Assembly: GCA_021778575.1 (NCBI GenBank)
Contig: JAJYCH010000167.1
Span: forward strand, 1 to 8,319
DNA length: 8,319 bases
Source of the DNA: Planctomycetota bacterium
GTDB taxonomy: Bacteria; Planctomycetota; Planctomycetia; Isosphaerales; Isosphaeraceae
Direction of reading: 5' to 3'
Numbering within the stretch: position 1 is the first letter of the stretch; the number at the start of each line of letters is the position of its first letter. The notes below the pieces were generated by a model that was not told the DNA's origin, ran no database searches, and saw only the letters and a program-made list of their open reading frames with translations. Below are positions 1-5,861 of this stretch, in pieces. The translations under genes were made by a program, and so were the position numbers.

Positions 1-1
1 G

Positions 2-1432
2 CGCACCAGCGTTGACATCGCCTCGGCGGCTCCCACCCGATCGAGTCGCACCGGACCGGCACTCCCGGCGCCGATCGCGGCGTCGGTCACCCTGCCGGAG
101 CCCGTACCGGCGTCGACCGTCGCTCTCGCCCAGGTCGAGCTTCCCACGGCACCGGCCGTCGCCCCGGCACCAAGCCAGACTCCCGACTCGGCCGGTAGCG
201 TCGAGCTTCCGGCGCTGCCCGGACTGCCCGAACTCCCCACCGCACCCGCTTCGACCCCGGCGCCGTCGTCCGCGCCGAGCCTGCCCTCTCAGGGGCCGAC
301 GGTCGACCCTTCGGCCCTCCCGGCTCAGAGTTCGCCGCTGCCGGGCGAGCCGACGACCAATCTGCCAACCCCGCTCCCGACCGAGCCGCCACCGCCGCTC
401 GTTCTCGAAACGTCGTCGCCGACGCCCGTGGAACTTCCGCCGGTCGCGAGCCCCATGCCCGCGTCGCCGGTCGAGCTGCCCCCGGTTCAGACGACCCCTG
501 CGGCACCGGTCGAGCTGCCCCCGGTTCAGACGACCCCCTCGGCACCGGTCGAGTTGCCGTCCACGCCGCCGATGCCGGTGCCGGTCGAACCGGCGACGAG
601 CCCGGCTCCGACCGTCGATCCGCAACCTCGGGCGATGGTCGCCGAAGCAGGTCAGCAGCCGGATCAGGTCACTCCGCCGTCGGTACCGGCCGCACTCCCG
701 GAACTGCCGCCGACTGCCGAGGCTCCGCCGGCTCCCGAAGCTCAAGCCGTCCCGTCGATGCCCCCCTATCCGGCTCCTTCGGCCCGGGTCAACTCGGGCG
801 AAGACCTGCCGGTTCTGAACGAGAAGCTCCGCAAGGAGGTCGAGGAAGCCTTCCGCCGCGATACCGAGAAGCTCGCCCAGAGACCCGGTAGTGATACCCG
901 GACTCCCGGAGCCTCGGCGATCGACCCGAGCGACCCGACCAGCATCCCGCCGATCCAGGGGTCGCCCCGGCTGGCGATCGAACGAGCCCCGAGCCCGACC
1001 GAGGCCCGGCCACTCCGGCGAATCCCCGTCCCCGAAGTGAACGTCAAGCTGGGCAAGCGCGAGTGGGACCCGAACCGGAAGTACTGGGCCGCCGCCGGAA
1101 CCTGCCACATGATCCTGTACTTCCAGGACCCGGTCCTCGAACGCTACGGTCAGGGCGTCGAGCAGTCACTCGGCCCGTGGGGCCGGTTCTTCTCGTACCC
1201 GCTCGACGATCCGAAGCAGTCGAATCAGCGGAACCAGATCCTCCAGCCGTTCTACTCGATGGGTAAGTTCTGCTTCCAGGTTGGTACGTTACCGTACAAG
1301 CTGGTCGTCGATCCCCCATGGGAGTCCGAGTACGACCTGGGCTACTACCGGCCGGGCGACCGGATTCCGCCCGACACGATTTTCATCACGCCTTACGGAA
1401 TCGGTCCTCCTCTGAAAGGTCGCAATTACTGA
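2..1432 (+). CDS. Proline-rich protein with conserved aromatic C-terminal domain (5' end outside window)
   Basis: The frame is open from the first full codon at position 2 to the TGA at 1430-1432, about 476 residues, so the true start lies upstream. An internal ATG at 455 exists but sits inside the repeat-rich section and has no reason to be the start. About the first 260 residues are low-complexity Pro/Ala/Ser/Thr with recurring VELPP and ELPxxP motifs, probably an extended linker. A short charged helix follows (around NEKLRKEVEEAFRRDTEKLAQR, split at 810-880). The last ~125 residues form a compact, aromatic-rich unit: DPNRKYW, LYFQDPVLERYGQG, the LQPFYSMGKF region, LPYKLVVDPPWE and LGYYRPGDRIPP. 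From memory, unnamed planctomycete proteins share this tail pattern (YF-D-LERYG, QP-S, LPYK, YxLGxYRPG); I know no function. An envelope or surface role is inferred only from the linker style. No signal peptide can be judged because the N-terminus is missing. Confidence 0.8.
   Translation, partial: RTSVDIASAAPTRSSRTGPALPAPIAASVTLPEPVPASTVALAQVELPTAPAVAPAPSQTPDSAGSVELPALPGLPELPTAPASTPAPSSAPSLPSQGPTVDPSALPAQSSPLPGEPTTNLPTPLPTEPPPPLVLETSSPTPVELPPVASPMPASPVELPPVQTTPAAPVELPPVQTTPSAPVELPSTPPMPVPVEPATSPAPTVDPQPRAMVAEAGQQPDQVTPPSVPAALPELPPTAEAPPAPEAQAVPSMPPYPAPSARVNSGEDLPVLNEKLRKEVEEAFRRDTEKLAQRPGSDTRTPGASAIDPSDPTSIPPIQGSPRLAIERAPSPTEARPLRRIPVPEVNVKLGKREWDPNRKYWAAAGTCHMILYFQDPVLERYGQGVEQSLGPWGRFFSYPLDDPKQSNQRNQILQPFYSMGKFCFQVGTLPYKLVVDPPWESEYDLGYYRPGDRIPPDTIFITPYGIGPPLKGRNY
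470..547 (+). repeat. Two tandem 39-bp units coding VELPPVQTTPxAP
   Basis: The unit at 470-508 is repeated at 509-547 with almost no change (CCTGCG versus CCCTCG near the end, giving A versus S). A diverged unit precedes it (from 428, VELPPVASPMPASP, 14 residues) and a partial one follows (548 on, VELPS). The near identity at DNA level indicates recent unit duplication inside the linker rather than selection on protein alone. Confidence 0.85.
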
Positions 1433-1470
1433 GCGATCGGCGCGGTCGATCGACCTTCGGCAAATCCTCC

Positions 1471-1501
1471 AGGGCCCCCGGATCACCGATCCGGGGGCCT
1501 T
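1471..1501 (+). terminator. Strong GC-rich hairpin after the proline-rich gene
   Basis: Positions 1473-1484 (GGCCCCCGGATC) pair perfectly with 1488-1499 (GATCCGGGGGCC) around a 3-nt loop, and one G-U and one A-U pair extend the stem outward to 14 bp. It starts 39 bp after the TGA. No U-run follows (TCGGTCG), so it is not a classical intrinsic terminator; planctomycete hairpins without a U-tract are my inferred reading. Just upstream, 1444-1455 (GGTCGATCGACC) is a 12-bp perfect palindrome. Confidence 0.6.
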
Positions 1502-1555
1502 CGGTCGTCGACCCCAACGAGAATGGGCGGGGAATTGAGAAAATCGTAAGAATAT

Positions 1556-1573
1556 CGGTCATTTTTCGGTAGT
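1556..1573 (+). promoter_or_regulatory. Pho-box-like direct repeat upstream of phoU
   Basis: CGGTCAT (1556-1562), a TTTT spacer (1563-1566) and CGGTAGT (1567-1573) give two 7-bp half sites at 11-bp spacing, the architecture of an enterobacterial Pho box (CTGTCAT, 4 AT-rich bases, CTGTCAT). The first half matches 6 of 7, the second only 4 of 7. The site lies 28 bp upstream of the best -10 element, further than in E. coli promoters. It is suggestive because the next gene is phoU, but it could be chance in an AT-rich gap. Confidence 0.3.
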
Positions 1574-1598
1574 TGCTCTTATATGGACGGGCAGCCAG

Positions 1599-1607
1599 TG
1601 CTAGGAT
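1599..1607 (+). promoter_or_regulatory. Extended -10 promoter for phoU
   Basis: TGCTAGGAT combines a TG extension with TAGGAT, which matches TATAAT at four of six positions including the key A2 and T6. No convincing -35 lies 16-18 bp upstream (TTATAT at best), as is usual for extended -10 promoters. The expected transcript starts near 1614, leaving a leader of about 85 nt. The same TAGGAT hexamer occurs ahead of the gene at 2912. Confidence 0.45.
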
Positions 1608-1699
1608 GAATTGGTTCGGAATTCGCTCTCCACCGTGGAAGGAACAGCCGAGGACGATCACCACCAGAACCGCCGCGACGAGGAAGAGGGGGTCAAAGG

Positions 1700-2437
1700 A
1701 TGCCGGATTCGGAGAGCACAGCCTGGGGTGCGGACTGGCAAGCCGAGCGAGTGACGCTGGGCCGCCATTTCCTGAGAGATATGGAAGGGCTCTGGCGACA
1801 GATTCTGCGCCTGGCCGCACTGGTCGAGACGACCCTCAACACCAGCGTTCGGGCCCTCTGCGATAACCGGGCCGACCTCGCTCTGGAAGTGAAGTTCGAG
1901 GAACAGGCGATCGACACCTGGGAAGTCCAGATCGAGCGCGACTGCCTGAAGATTCTCGCGCTGCACCAGCCGGTCGCCTCGGACCTGAGGCGAGTGGCGG
2001 CGATCCTCCGGATCAACTCCGACCTGGAACGGATGGCCGACCTGGCCCGGCACATCGCCAAGCGAGCCCGCAAGCTCGCCGAGGAGCCCACCGGTCGAGC
2101 GCTGCCCAAAGACCTGGAAGCGATGGCCTCCGAGTCACTCGAACAGGTCCGCGAAAGCCTCGACGCGCTGACTCAGGGGGACGTCGACCTCGCCCGGGCC
2201 GTGATCGCCGGCGACCGCAAGGTCGACCGCCACCGGAACGCCGTCGTCGCCGACCTCAAGCAGGCGATCCGCAACGACCCCGACCGGCTCGACTCCTGGC
2301 TCCGCCTGATCAACGTGACGAGGAACCTCGAACGGGTCGCCGACCACGCCACCAACATCGCCGAAGCCGTGGTCTACCTCAAGGAAGGCGACATCATCCG
2401 CCACGACACCTCAACCGGCCGGTTCGCCAAGCCATGA
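1700..2437 (+). CDS. phoU: PhoU family phosphate-signalling protein
   Basis: 245 residues, the usual PhoU length of about 220-240 plus a short N-terminal extension. PhoU proteins are cytoplasmic helical-bundle proteins that bind metal clusters and link the Pst phosphate transporter to the PhoR/PhoB two-component system, damping the Pho response. Two PhoU repeats are visible, about residues 25-120 and 135-225. Each carries the E-x-x-x-D metal motif: LERMAD (E110, D114) and LERVADHATNIAE (E211, D215). Also typical are LHQPVASDLR (88-97) and the closing EAVVYLKEGDIIRH. The ATG has GAGGGGG at 1686-1692, seven bases upstream; a GTG at 1751 would remove only the nonconserved leader. No pstSCAB, phoB or phoR is in view, so it is an orphan here. 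The upstream Pho-box-like repeat is consistent with phosphate control but unproven. Family assignment is very secure; the exact physiological role in planctomycetes is inferred. Confidence 0.93.
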   Translation: MPDSESTAWGADWQAERVTLGRHFLRDMEGLWRQILRLAALVETTLNTSVRALCDNRADLALEVKFEEQAIDTWEVQIERDCLKILALHQPVASDLRRVAAILRINSDLERMADLARHIAKRARKLAEEPTGRALPKDLEAMASESLEQVRESLDALTQGDVDLARAVIAGDRKVDRHRNAVVADLKQAIRNDPDRLDSWLRLINVTRNLERVADHATNIAEAVVYLKEGDIIRHDTSTGRFAKP

Positions 2438-2452
2438 GATAGTGAGTCCTGT

Positions 2453-2580
2453 CAAGCCGCCGTACTCCAGATTGCATCTGGCGTTGAATGAATCCGGAGT
2501 GCGAGAGCTTGCTCTCGCGATTGGATTCCGAGGAGCAAGCTCCTCGAAGCAGAGCGTCGGCAAGCCGCCGCACTTCCAGA
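2453..2580. repeat. Palindrome cluster bounded by a 19-20 bp direct repeat
   Basis: This is the left part of the 474-bp gap. Near-identical sequences lie at 2453-2471 and 2561-2580 (caagccgccg then tac or cact, then tccaga). Between or at their edges are CCAGAT-TGC-ATCTGG (2467-2481), GCGAGAGCTTGCTCTCGC (2501-2518, a CUUG tetraloop hairpin in RNA), CGAGGAGCAAGCTCCTCG (2529-2546) and CGGCAAGCCG (2558-2567). GAATCC (2490-2495) and GGATTC (2523-2528) enclose the first long hairpin. The cores GAGCTTGCTC and GAGCAAGCTC are reverse complements, so the two hairpins can also pair with each other. It looks like a REP- or MITE-like dispersed element, but genome-wide copies cannot be seen from one window. 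It may also end phoU transcription. Confidence 0.55.
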
Positions 2581-2581
2581 C

Positions 2582-2752
2582 GCTGAGCAACTCCCGGCCC
2601 GGGTAGGCGACCACCCGGTAGCGGCCATCCTGATCGGTCCTCACCGCGCTCTCGCCAGGGTCGCGGCGAACTCCCCGGCAGACGTCCAGGACCAAAGGAA
2701 AAACTCCTCGACCATCGAAGTCTACCGAGTTCATGCCTCGGATCGCTCCCAT
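2582..2752 (-). pseudogene. Possible remnant of a carboxypeptidase-regulatory-like-domain protein
   Basis: On the minus strand, 2656-2585 reads GESAVRTDQDGRYRVVAYPG then RELL. This has the T-D-x-D-G-R-(Y/F)-x-(V/L)-x-x-(L/Y)-P-G-R pattern of the beta-sandwich regulatory-like domains that are abundant in large planctomycete proteins. Upstream codons (from an ATG at 2752) are not recognisable, and downstream the frame runs straight into the palindromic repeat and then over the end of phoU, so no intact gene is present. The likely reading is a decayed fragment, with the repeat inserted at or joined to its 3' side. A chance open frame in GC-rich DNA is the alternative; the motif is short. Confidence 0.3.
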
Positions 2753-2774
2753 CCGATCAACGATTTTCGAGAAA

Positions 2775-2793
2775 CTCCCGATGACACCGGGAG
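2775..2793. other. Short hairpin in the gap before the hydrolase-fold gene
   Basis: CTCCCG (2775-2780) pairs with CGGGAG (2788-2793) around a 7-nt loop. It lies upstream of the promoter at 2827 and has no U-tract. It may be a weak terminator or nothing. I see no other structure between 2660 and 2826. Confidence 0.2.
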
Positions 2794-2826
2794 AATCGCT
2801 TTCCCGCCACGGATTGGGGGTTATGC

Positions 2827-2855
2827 TTGTCGAGCAGGTCGGCGGATCTTAGGAT
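2827..2855 (+). promoter_or_regulatory. Sigma70-like promoter for the gene at 2912
   Basis: TTGTCG (2827-2832, four of six to TTGACA) and TAGGAT (2850-2855, four of six to TATAAT) are separated by exactly 17 bp. Transcription would start near 2862, giving a leader of about 50 nt that contains a T-run at 2887-2892. The gene's ribosome site AGGGGG (2901-2906) is five bases from the ATG. This is the best promoter in the window and shares its -10 with the phoU promoter. Confidence 0.55.
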
Positions 2856-2911
2856 GGTTCTTAGAGTTATCCAAAAGGCGGCGCGGTTTTTTCCCGTCGA
2901 AGGGGGTTCTC

Positions 2912-4066
2912 ATGCGAGACCGGCGAGATCATTGGTCCAAGGCCGGGGCAACCACGATCGCCCTGGCCCTGCTGGTGGTGGGCGCGGTCCTGGCTCAGGA
3001 CCCGGCGGCACCTGACCCCAGGACGACGGCTCCCGGCAAAGCCGAGGCCGAGAAGGATAAAGCCAAGACGACCAAGAAAGGGCTGCTGAAGGCCCCGGCC
3101 CGAACCCCGAACAAGGGGGTCCGCAAGGCGGTCGATGCCCTGGCCAACCCCGCCAACGTCGATGGCGTGGTCGTCGCCCCCGGCCAACCGCTCCCGCTCG
3201 CGGGGACATTTCACTACCGGTTCAAGATCTCTCTGGGACAGACCGAACCGCTCTCGGTCGCCTATTACCCCTCGAAGACGCCGGGGATCAACACGCCCGT
3301 CGTCATGCTGGTCCACGAGCGCGAACGTTCCAGCAAGGATTTCGAGGAGTCGATCGCCGAGCTGAAAAAAGCGTCGATCGCCGAGGATCTTCAGAAGCAA
3401 GGCTACACCGTCATGGCGCTCGACCTCCGAGGGCATGGCGGAAGCACCCCGCGCCGGACCTTGCCCAGGGCCGACTGGGTGAATGTCGCCGAGGACCTTC
3501 AGACCGCCTATTACTGCCTGGTCGATCGCCACAACTGGAGCGAGCTGAATCTGGGTAAGCTAGGAGTGGTCGCTCTCGGTGAAGGGGCCAACGTGGCGGC
3601 CTCCTGGGCGGCCCGAGGCGGAGCGGTCTCCAGCGAAGGGCGGACCAGCGACCTCGGGGCCTTGATCCTGATCTCACCGATGATCGACGCCCAGAGTCAG
3701 GGCCTGAACCTGAGACCGGCGGTCAGCGCCATCGCCGCCCGGATCCCGCTCGACCTGATCGTGGGGGAGAAGGACACCGCCTCGGCCCCCTTGATCGATG
3801 ATGGAGCGGCCTCGATCAAGACGATCGTCAAACGCTACCGGTCGAACAAGGTCGAGACCTTCCCCTCGGCGCTCCACGGCTACAAACTCCTTCAGTTCGA
3901 GCCGAATTTGATCCCTTCGATCGTCAAGTTCCTCGAATCGAGCTCGAAGGTGAAGGCCGATCCCTGGGAAGGGCGTTACCTGCTGACCCCGGTGATCTAC
4001 AGCGACGTGAAGGTGATCAAGAACCCGGTCCGAGTCGACCCGGCGACCAAGAAAGCGGCGAACTGA
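2912..4066 (+). CDS. Exported alpha/beta-hydrolase-fold protein, apparently lacking the nucleophile serine
   Basis: 384 residues. The N-terminus has a basic start (MRDRRDHWSK), a hydrophobic core (IALALLVVGAVLA, 16-28) and a probable cleavage after VLA-28, so it is likely exported. A charged Lys/Ala/Pro linker (30-75) precedes the fold. Fold landmarks are VVMLVHERE (130-138, where enzymes usually have HG), DLRGHGGS (171-178), a nucleophile-elbow strand GVVALGEGANVA (218-229), the acid-bearing strand DLIVGEKDT (D288) and SALHGYKLL (H322). In serine hydrolases the elbow is G-x-S-x-G; here the aligned residues are A221-L222-G223-E224-G225, with glycine at the nucleophile position while Asp and His remain. 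It may therefore be a non-catalytic binder or use different chemistry. The C-terminal tail after ~345 is unassigned. The start is supported by AGGGGG five bases upstream. Substrate unknown; no gene symbol is justified. Confidence 0.78.
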   Translation: MRDRRDHWSKAGATTIALALLVVGAVLAQDPAAPDPRTTAPGKAEAEKDKAKTTKKGLLKAPARTPNKGVRKAVDALANPANVDGVVVAPGQPLPLAGTFHYRFKISLGQTEPLSVAYYPSKTPGINTPVVMLVHERERSSKDFEESIAELKKASIAEDLQKQGYTVMALDLRGHGGSTPRRTLPRADWVNVAEDLQTAYYCLVDRHNWSELNLGKLGVVALGEGANVAASWAARGGAVSSEGRTSDLGALILISPMIDAQSQGLNLRPAVSAIAARIPLDLIVGEKDTASAPLIDDGAASIKTIVKRYRSNKVETFPSALHGYKLLQFEPNLIPSIVKFLESSSKVKADPWEGRYLLTPVIYSDVKVIKNPVRVDPATKKAAN

Positions 4067-4303
4067 CCGGATTGGATGGATTGGTCGCGTTGCAACGACC
4101 GCAACGACCGCACCCATGGTTCCGGGTGCCCGGTCTGTCGGCGGAGCTTTCGCGTGAACCGGGGGATTCTTTCCGGTCGAAATCCTGAGGATAGGAGTCG
4201 GAAGGATTCGACTCGACGTCGGCCCGGGATGGAAGAATCCCTGGTGAACGCCTGGGAGGGCGGCGACGTGGCTTGCTTTCCTCTAAAGGATGAGATCAGA
4301 CCG
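4067..4303 (+). promoter_or_regulatory. 237-bp leader between the hydrolase-fold and TolC genes
   Basis: The reading frame is open from an ATG at 4076, but the encoded stretch (Arg/Asp/Ser-rich, with scattered Cys) has no protein character, and the real product starts at 4304. The gap holds a tandem 9-bp repeat GCAACGACC (4092-4109), a weak inverted pair GGTCG/CGACC (4083-4100) and a 6-bp hairpin GCACCC/GGGTGC (4110-4129), which together may end the upstream transcript. A weak promoter candidate is TTTCCG (4170-4175), 16 bp, then TAGGAG (4192-4197), with a leader of about 100 nt to 4304. None is strong. Confidence 0.3.
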
Positions 4304-5716
4304 ATGAGAAGATGGAATCGTGGGATTCGGTGGCTCTCGATCGGATTGACCTTATCCGGAGGCTTCGCCCCGGCAGCGAAGGCGGAAAACCTTCGCGACG
4401 CCTGGGCGATCTCCCTGAGCGTGAACCAGGGGTTGCGGGCGCAGCAGGAAACCTCCACCGCCGCCGGCTTCGACGTCAAGGCCGCCAACTCGGCGCGGTA
4501 CGTCACCGTCCGTTCCTACAACATCGACGCCTTCCTGGCCCAGTCGCCCAAGACAAAGCCCGCGACGGTTGGCAATAGCTCGTCGACGTCGGGCGGGTCC
4601 GCCACGGCCGCGGCGCTGCCGACGGTCTCCCTCCTGGGAGCCCACCAGACGTTCCTGCCCATCTCGCTGACCACCGCGAGCCTGCCGATCTACACCGGCG
4701 GCAAGTTGCTCAAGACCGTCGATTCGGCCCGGCATCAGCTCAACGCCCAGAAGACCGAGGAGGTCCGGACCGCGATCGAGCTGAAGCTGACCGTGGCCGA
4801 GGCCTACGTGGCGGTTCTTCGGGCCCAGCGGAGCCTCGAAACCACCCGGAGCAACGTCGAGCAACTGGCCTCGTTCGCCCGCGACGTGAAGAATCGGCTC
4901 GATCAAGGGCTCGCGATCCGGAGCGACGACCTGGCCGCTCAGGTCTCGCTGTCGAACGCCCAGCTCAGCGAGATCCAGGCCCGGACGACGCTTGAATCGG
5001 CCTGGGCGACCTACAACCGGTATCTCTGCCGACCGCTCGACCAGTACGCCGAACTCGAAGAGATCTCGGAGCTTCCCACCGACAACGACTTCTGGCAAAA
5101 AATGGCCGCGCAGGTCGTGGCCAACCGGGGCGAATTCGCCGGCAAGAACGACGCCGAGGTCCGCGAACTGACCGCCCGGGCGATCCAGATCCGCCCCGAA
5201 CTGGTCAGGCTGGCCGAGCAAGGGCAGTCGCTCGTCGCTCAGGCCGAGGCCACCAGGGCCGGTCTCCGGCCGCAGATCTCGGTCAACGGCGGCTTTGTTT
5301 ACCTGGGGGCGAACAGCTTCATCCCGCAGGGGAACGGCGAGATCTCCATGATCCTCGACTGGACCCTCACCGACTCGTTCAAGACGCGCCGCCAGACCGA
5401 GGCCCTGAAAGCTCAGTCCCGCGCCTCGACCCGACAGAAGTCCGACCTCGCAGCCGATATCGCGCTCCAGATCCGGACCCGGTGGCTCGACCTCCAGCAG
5501 GCCAAGCAAAAGGTGCCGATCGCCCGGTTCGCGGTGATTCAAGCGGAAGAGAACGTAAAGGTCATCACCGACCGCTATCGCCAGCAGTTAGCGACGTACA
5601 CCGAGGTCCTGGACGCCGAGAACCGCCGGATTACGTCGCTGAACAGCTTCTACAACGCGGTTTACGACGAGAATCTCGCCGGCTTCCGGCTCCAGCGAGC
5701 CGTCGGCGATATTTGA
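4304..5716 (+). CDS. TolC-family outer-membrane efflux protein
   Basis: 470 residues from the chosen ATG, the normal TolC/OEP length. TolC-type proteins form trimeric outer-membrane beta-barrels with a long periplasmic alpha-barrel, working with inner-membrane pumps and adaptors in type I secretion or drug efflux. The start at 4304 gives a clean signal peptide (basic MRRWNRGIRW, hydrophobic 11-22, cleavage after AKA-27); the upstream in-frame ATG at 4076 would put 76 unlikely residues before it. AAAGGA at 4285-4290 is a rather distant ribosome site. Two OEP repeats are visible. The first has LPIYTGGKLLKTVDSAR (127-143) followed by coiled helices (155-245). The second runs from IQIRPELVRLAEQ (295-307) through DWTLTDSFKTRR (352-363) to YRQQLATYTEVLDAENR (425-441). 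A Ser/Gly/Ala insert (90-105) is a likely surface loop. No pump or adaptor is in view, so the partner and cargo are unknown. Confidence 0.9.
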   Translation: MRRWNRGIRWLSIGLTLSGGFAPAAKAENLRDAWAISLSVNQGLRAQQETSTAAGFDVKAANSARYVTVRSYNIDAFLAQSPKTKPATVGNSSSTSGGSATAAALPTVSLLGAHQTFLPISLTTASLPIYTGGKLLKTVDSARHQLNAQKTEEVRTAIELKLTVAEAYVAVLRAQRSLETTRSNVEQLASFARDVKNRLDQGLAIRSDDLAAQVSLSNAQLSEIQARTTLESAWATYNRYLCRPLDQYAELEEISELPTDNDFWQKMAAQVVANRGEFAGKNDAEVRELTARAIQIRPELVRLAEQGQSLVAQAEATRAGLRPQISVNGGFVYLGANSFIPQGNGEISMILDWTLTDSFKTRRQTEALKAQSRASTRQKSDLAADIALQIRTRWLDLQQAKQKVPIARFAVIQAEENVKVITDRYRQQLATYTEVLDAENRRITSLNSFYNAVYDENLAGFRLQRAVGDI

Positions 5717-5747
5717 ACCGAGACGCCCCTCAAGCCTCAACCCGTGC

Positions 5748-5776
5748 CCGACCCTGGTTCGCCTACCCAGGTTCGG
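5748..5776 (+). terminator. Hairpin after the TolC-like gene
   Basis: 5748-5757 (CCGACCCTGG) pairs with 5767-5776 (CCAGGTTCGG) as nine base pairs with one C-T mismatch, around a 9-nt loop. It begins 32 bp after the stop. No U-tract follows, so its terminator role is inferred from position. It also overlaps where the -35 of the next promoter would lie. Confidence 0.4.
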
Positions 5777-5786
5777 CGCGGGTCGC

Positions 5787-5836
5787 TATGATGTGGCCCA
5801 CGGACTGGTCGGCATGAGGCCGCGCACCCTTAGAAT
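5787..5836 (+). promoter_or_regulatory. Candidate -10 elements for the flippase-methyltransferase pair
   Basis: Two hexamers each match TATAAT at five of six positions: TATGAT (5787-5792) and TAGAAT (5831-5836). Neither has a convincing -35 at 16-18 bp. The first would give a leader of roughly 60 nt to the GTG at 5862; the second would put transcription start about 20 nt before it, with the ribosome site just inside. The ATG at 5793 directly abuts TATGAT, another reason not to use it as the start. Confidence 0.35.
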
Positions 5837-5845
5837 CGACACCTC

Positions 5846-5855
5846 AAGGAGGAAG
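5846..5855 (+). promoter_or_regulatory. Ribosome binding site that sets the flippase start at GTG 5862
   Basis: AAGGAGGAAG contains a full AGGAGG (5847-5852) nine bases before GTG 5862. The in-frame ATGs at 5793 and 5814 have nothing comparable, and the residues between them and 5862 are polar and lack membrane character. Confidence 0.75.
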
Positions 5856-5861
5856 GACCCC

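Noticed and set aside
87..545. Minus-strand ORF of 152 codons opposite the linker, with repeated sequence
   Set aside because: The repetition mirrors the 39-bp tandem units on the + strand, and the Arg/Ala/Gly/Pro composition has no protein features.
12..818. Long + strand ORF rich in Arg/Pro/Ser, overlapping the proline-rich gene
   Set aside because: It is a +1 shadow of the proline-rich frame: GC-rich CCG/GTC/GCG codons leave every frame free of stops, and the product is an implausible Arg-Arg-rich string. The frame starting at 2 continues into a credible domain.
2453..2580. CRISPR array or attachment site
   Set aside because: Only two copies of the direct repeat, about 90 bp of palindromic sequence rather than unique spacers between them, and no cas, integrase or tRNA gene nearby.
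4076..4303. N-terminal extension of the TolC protein from ATG 4076
   Set aside because: It would bury the signal peptide at residue 77, is rich in Arg/Asp/Cys without pattern, and overlaps hairpins and repeats of the gap.
4352..5542. 396-codon minus-strand ORF opposite the TolC gene
   Set aside because: Antisense shadow produced by third-position G/C bias; the + strand translation carries a signal peptide and both OEP repeats.
5793..5861. Upstream ATG start for the flippase
   Set aside because: It abuts a TATGAT -10 candidate, has no ribosome site, and a full AGGAGG stands nine bases before GTG 5862.
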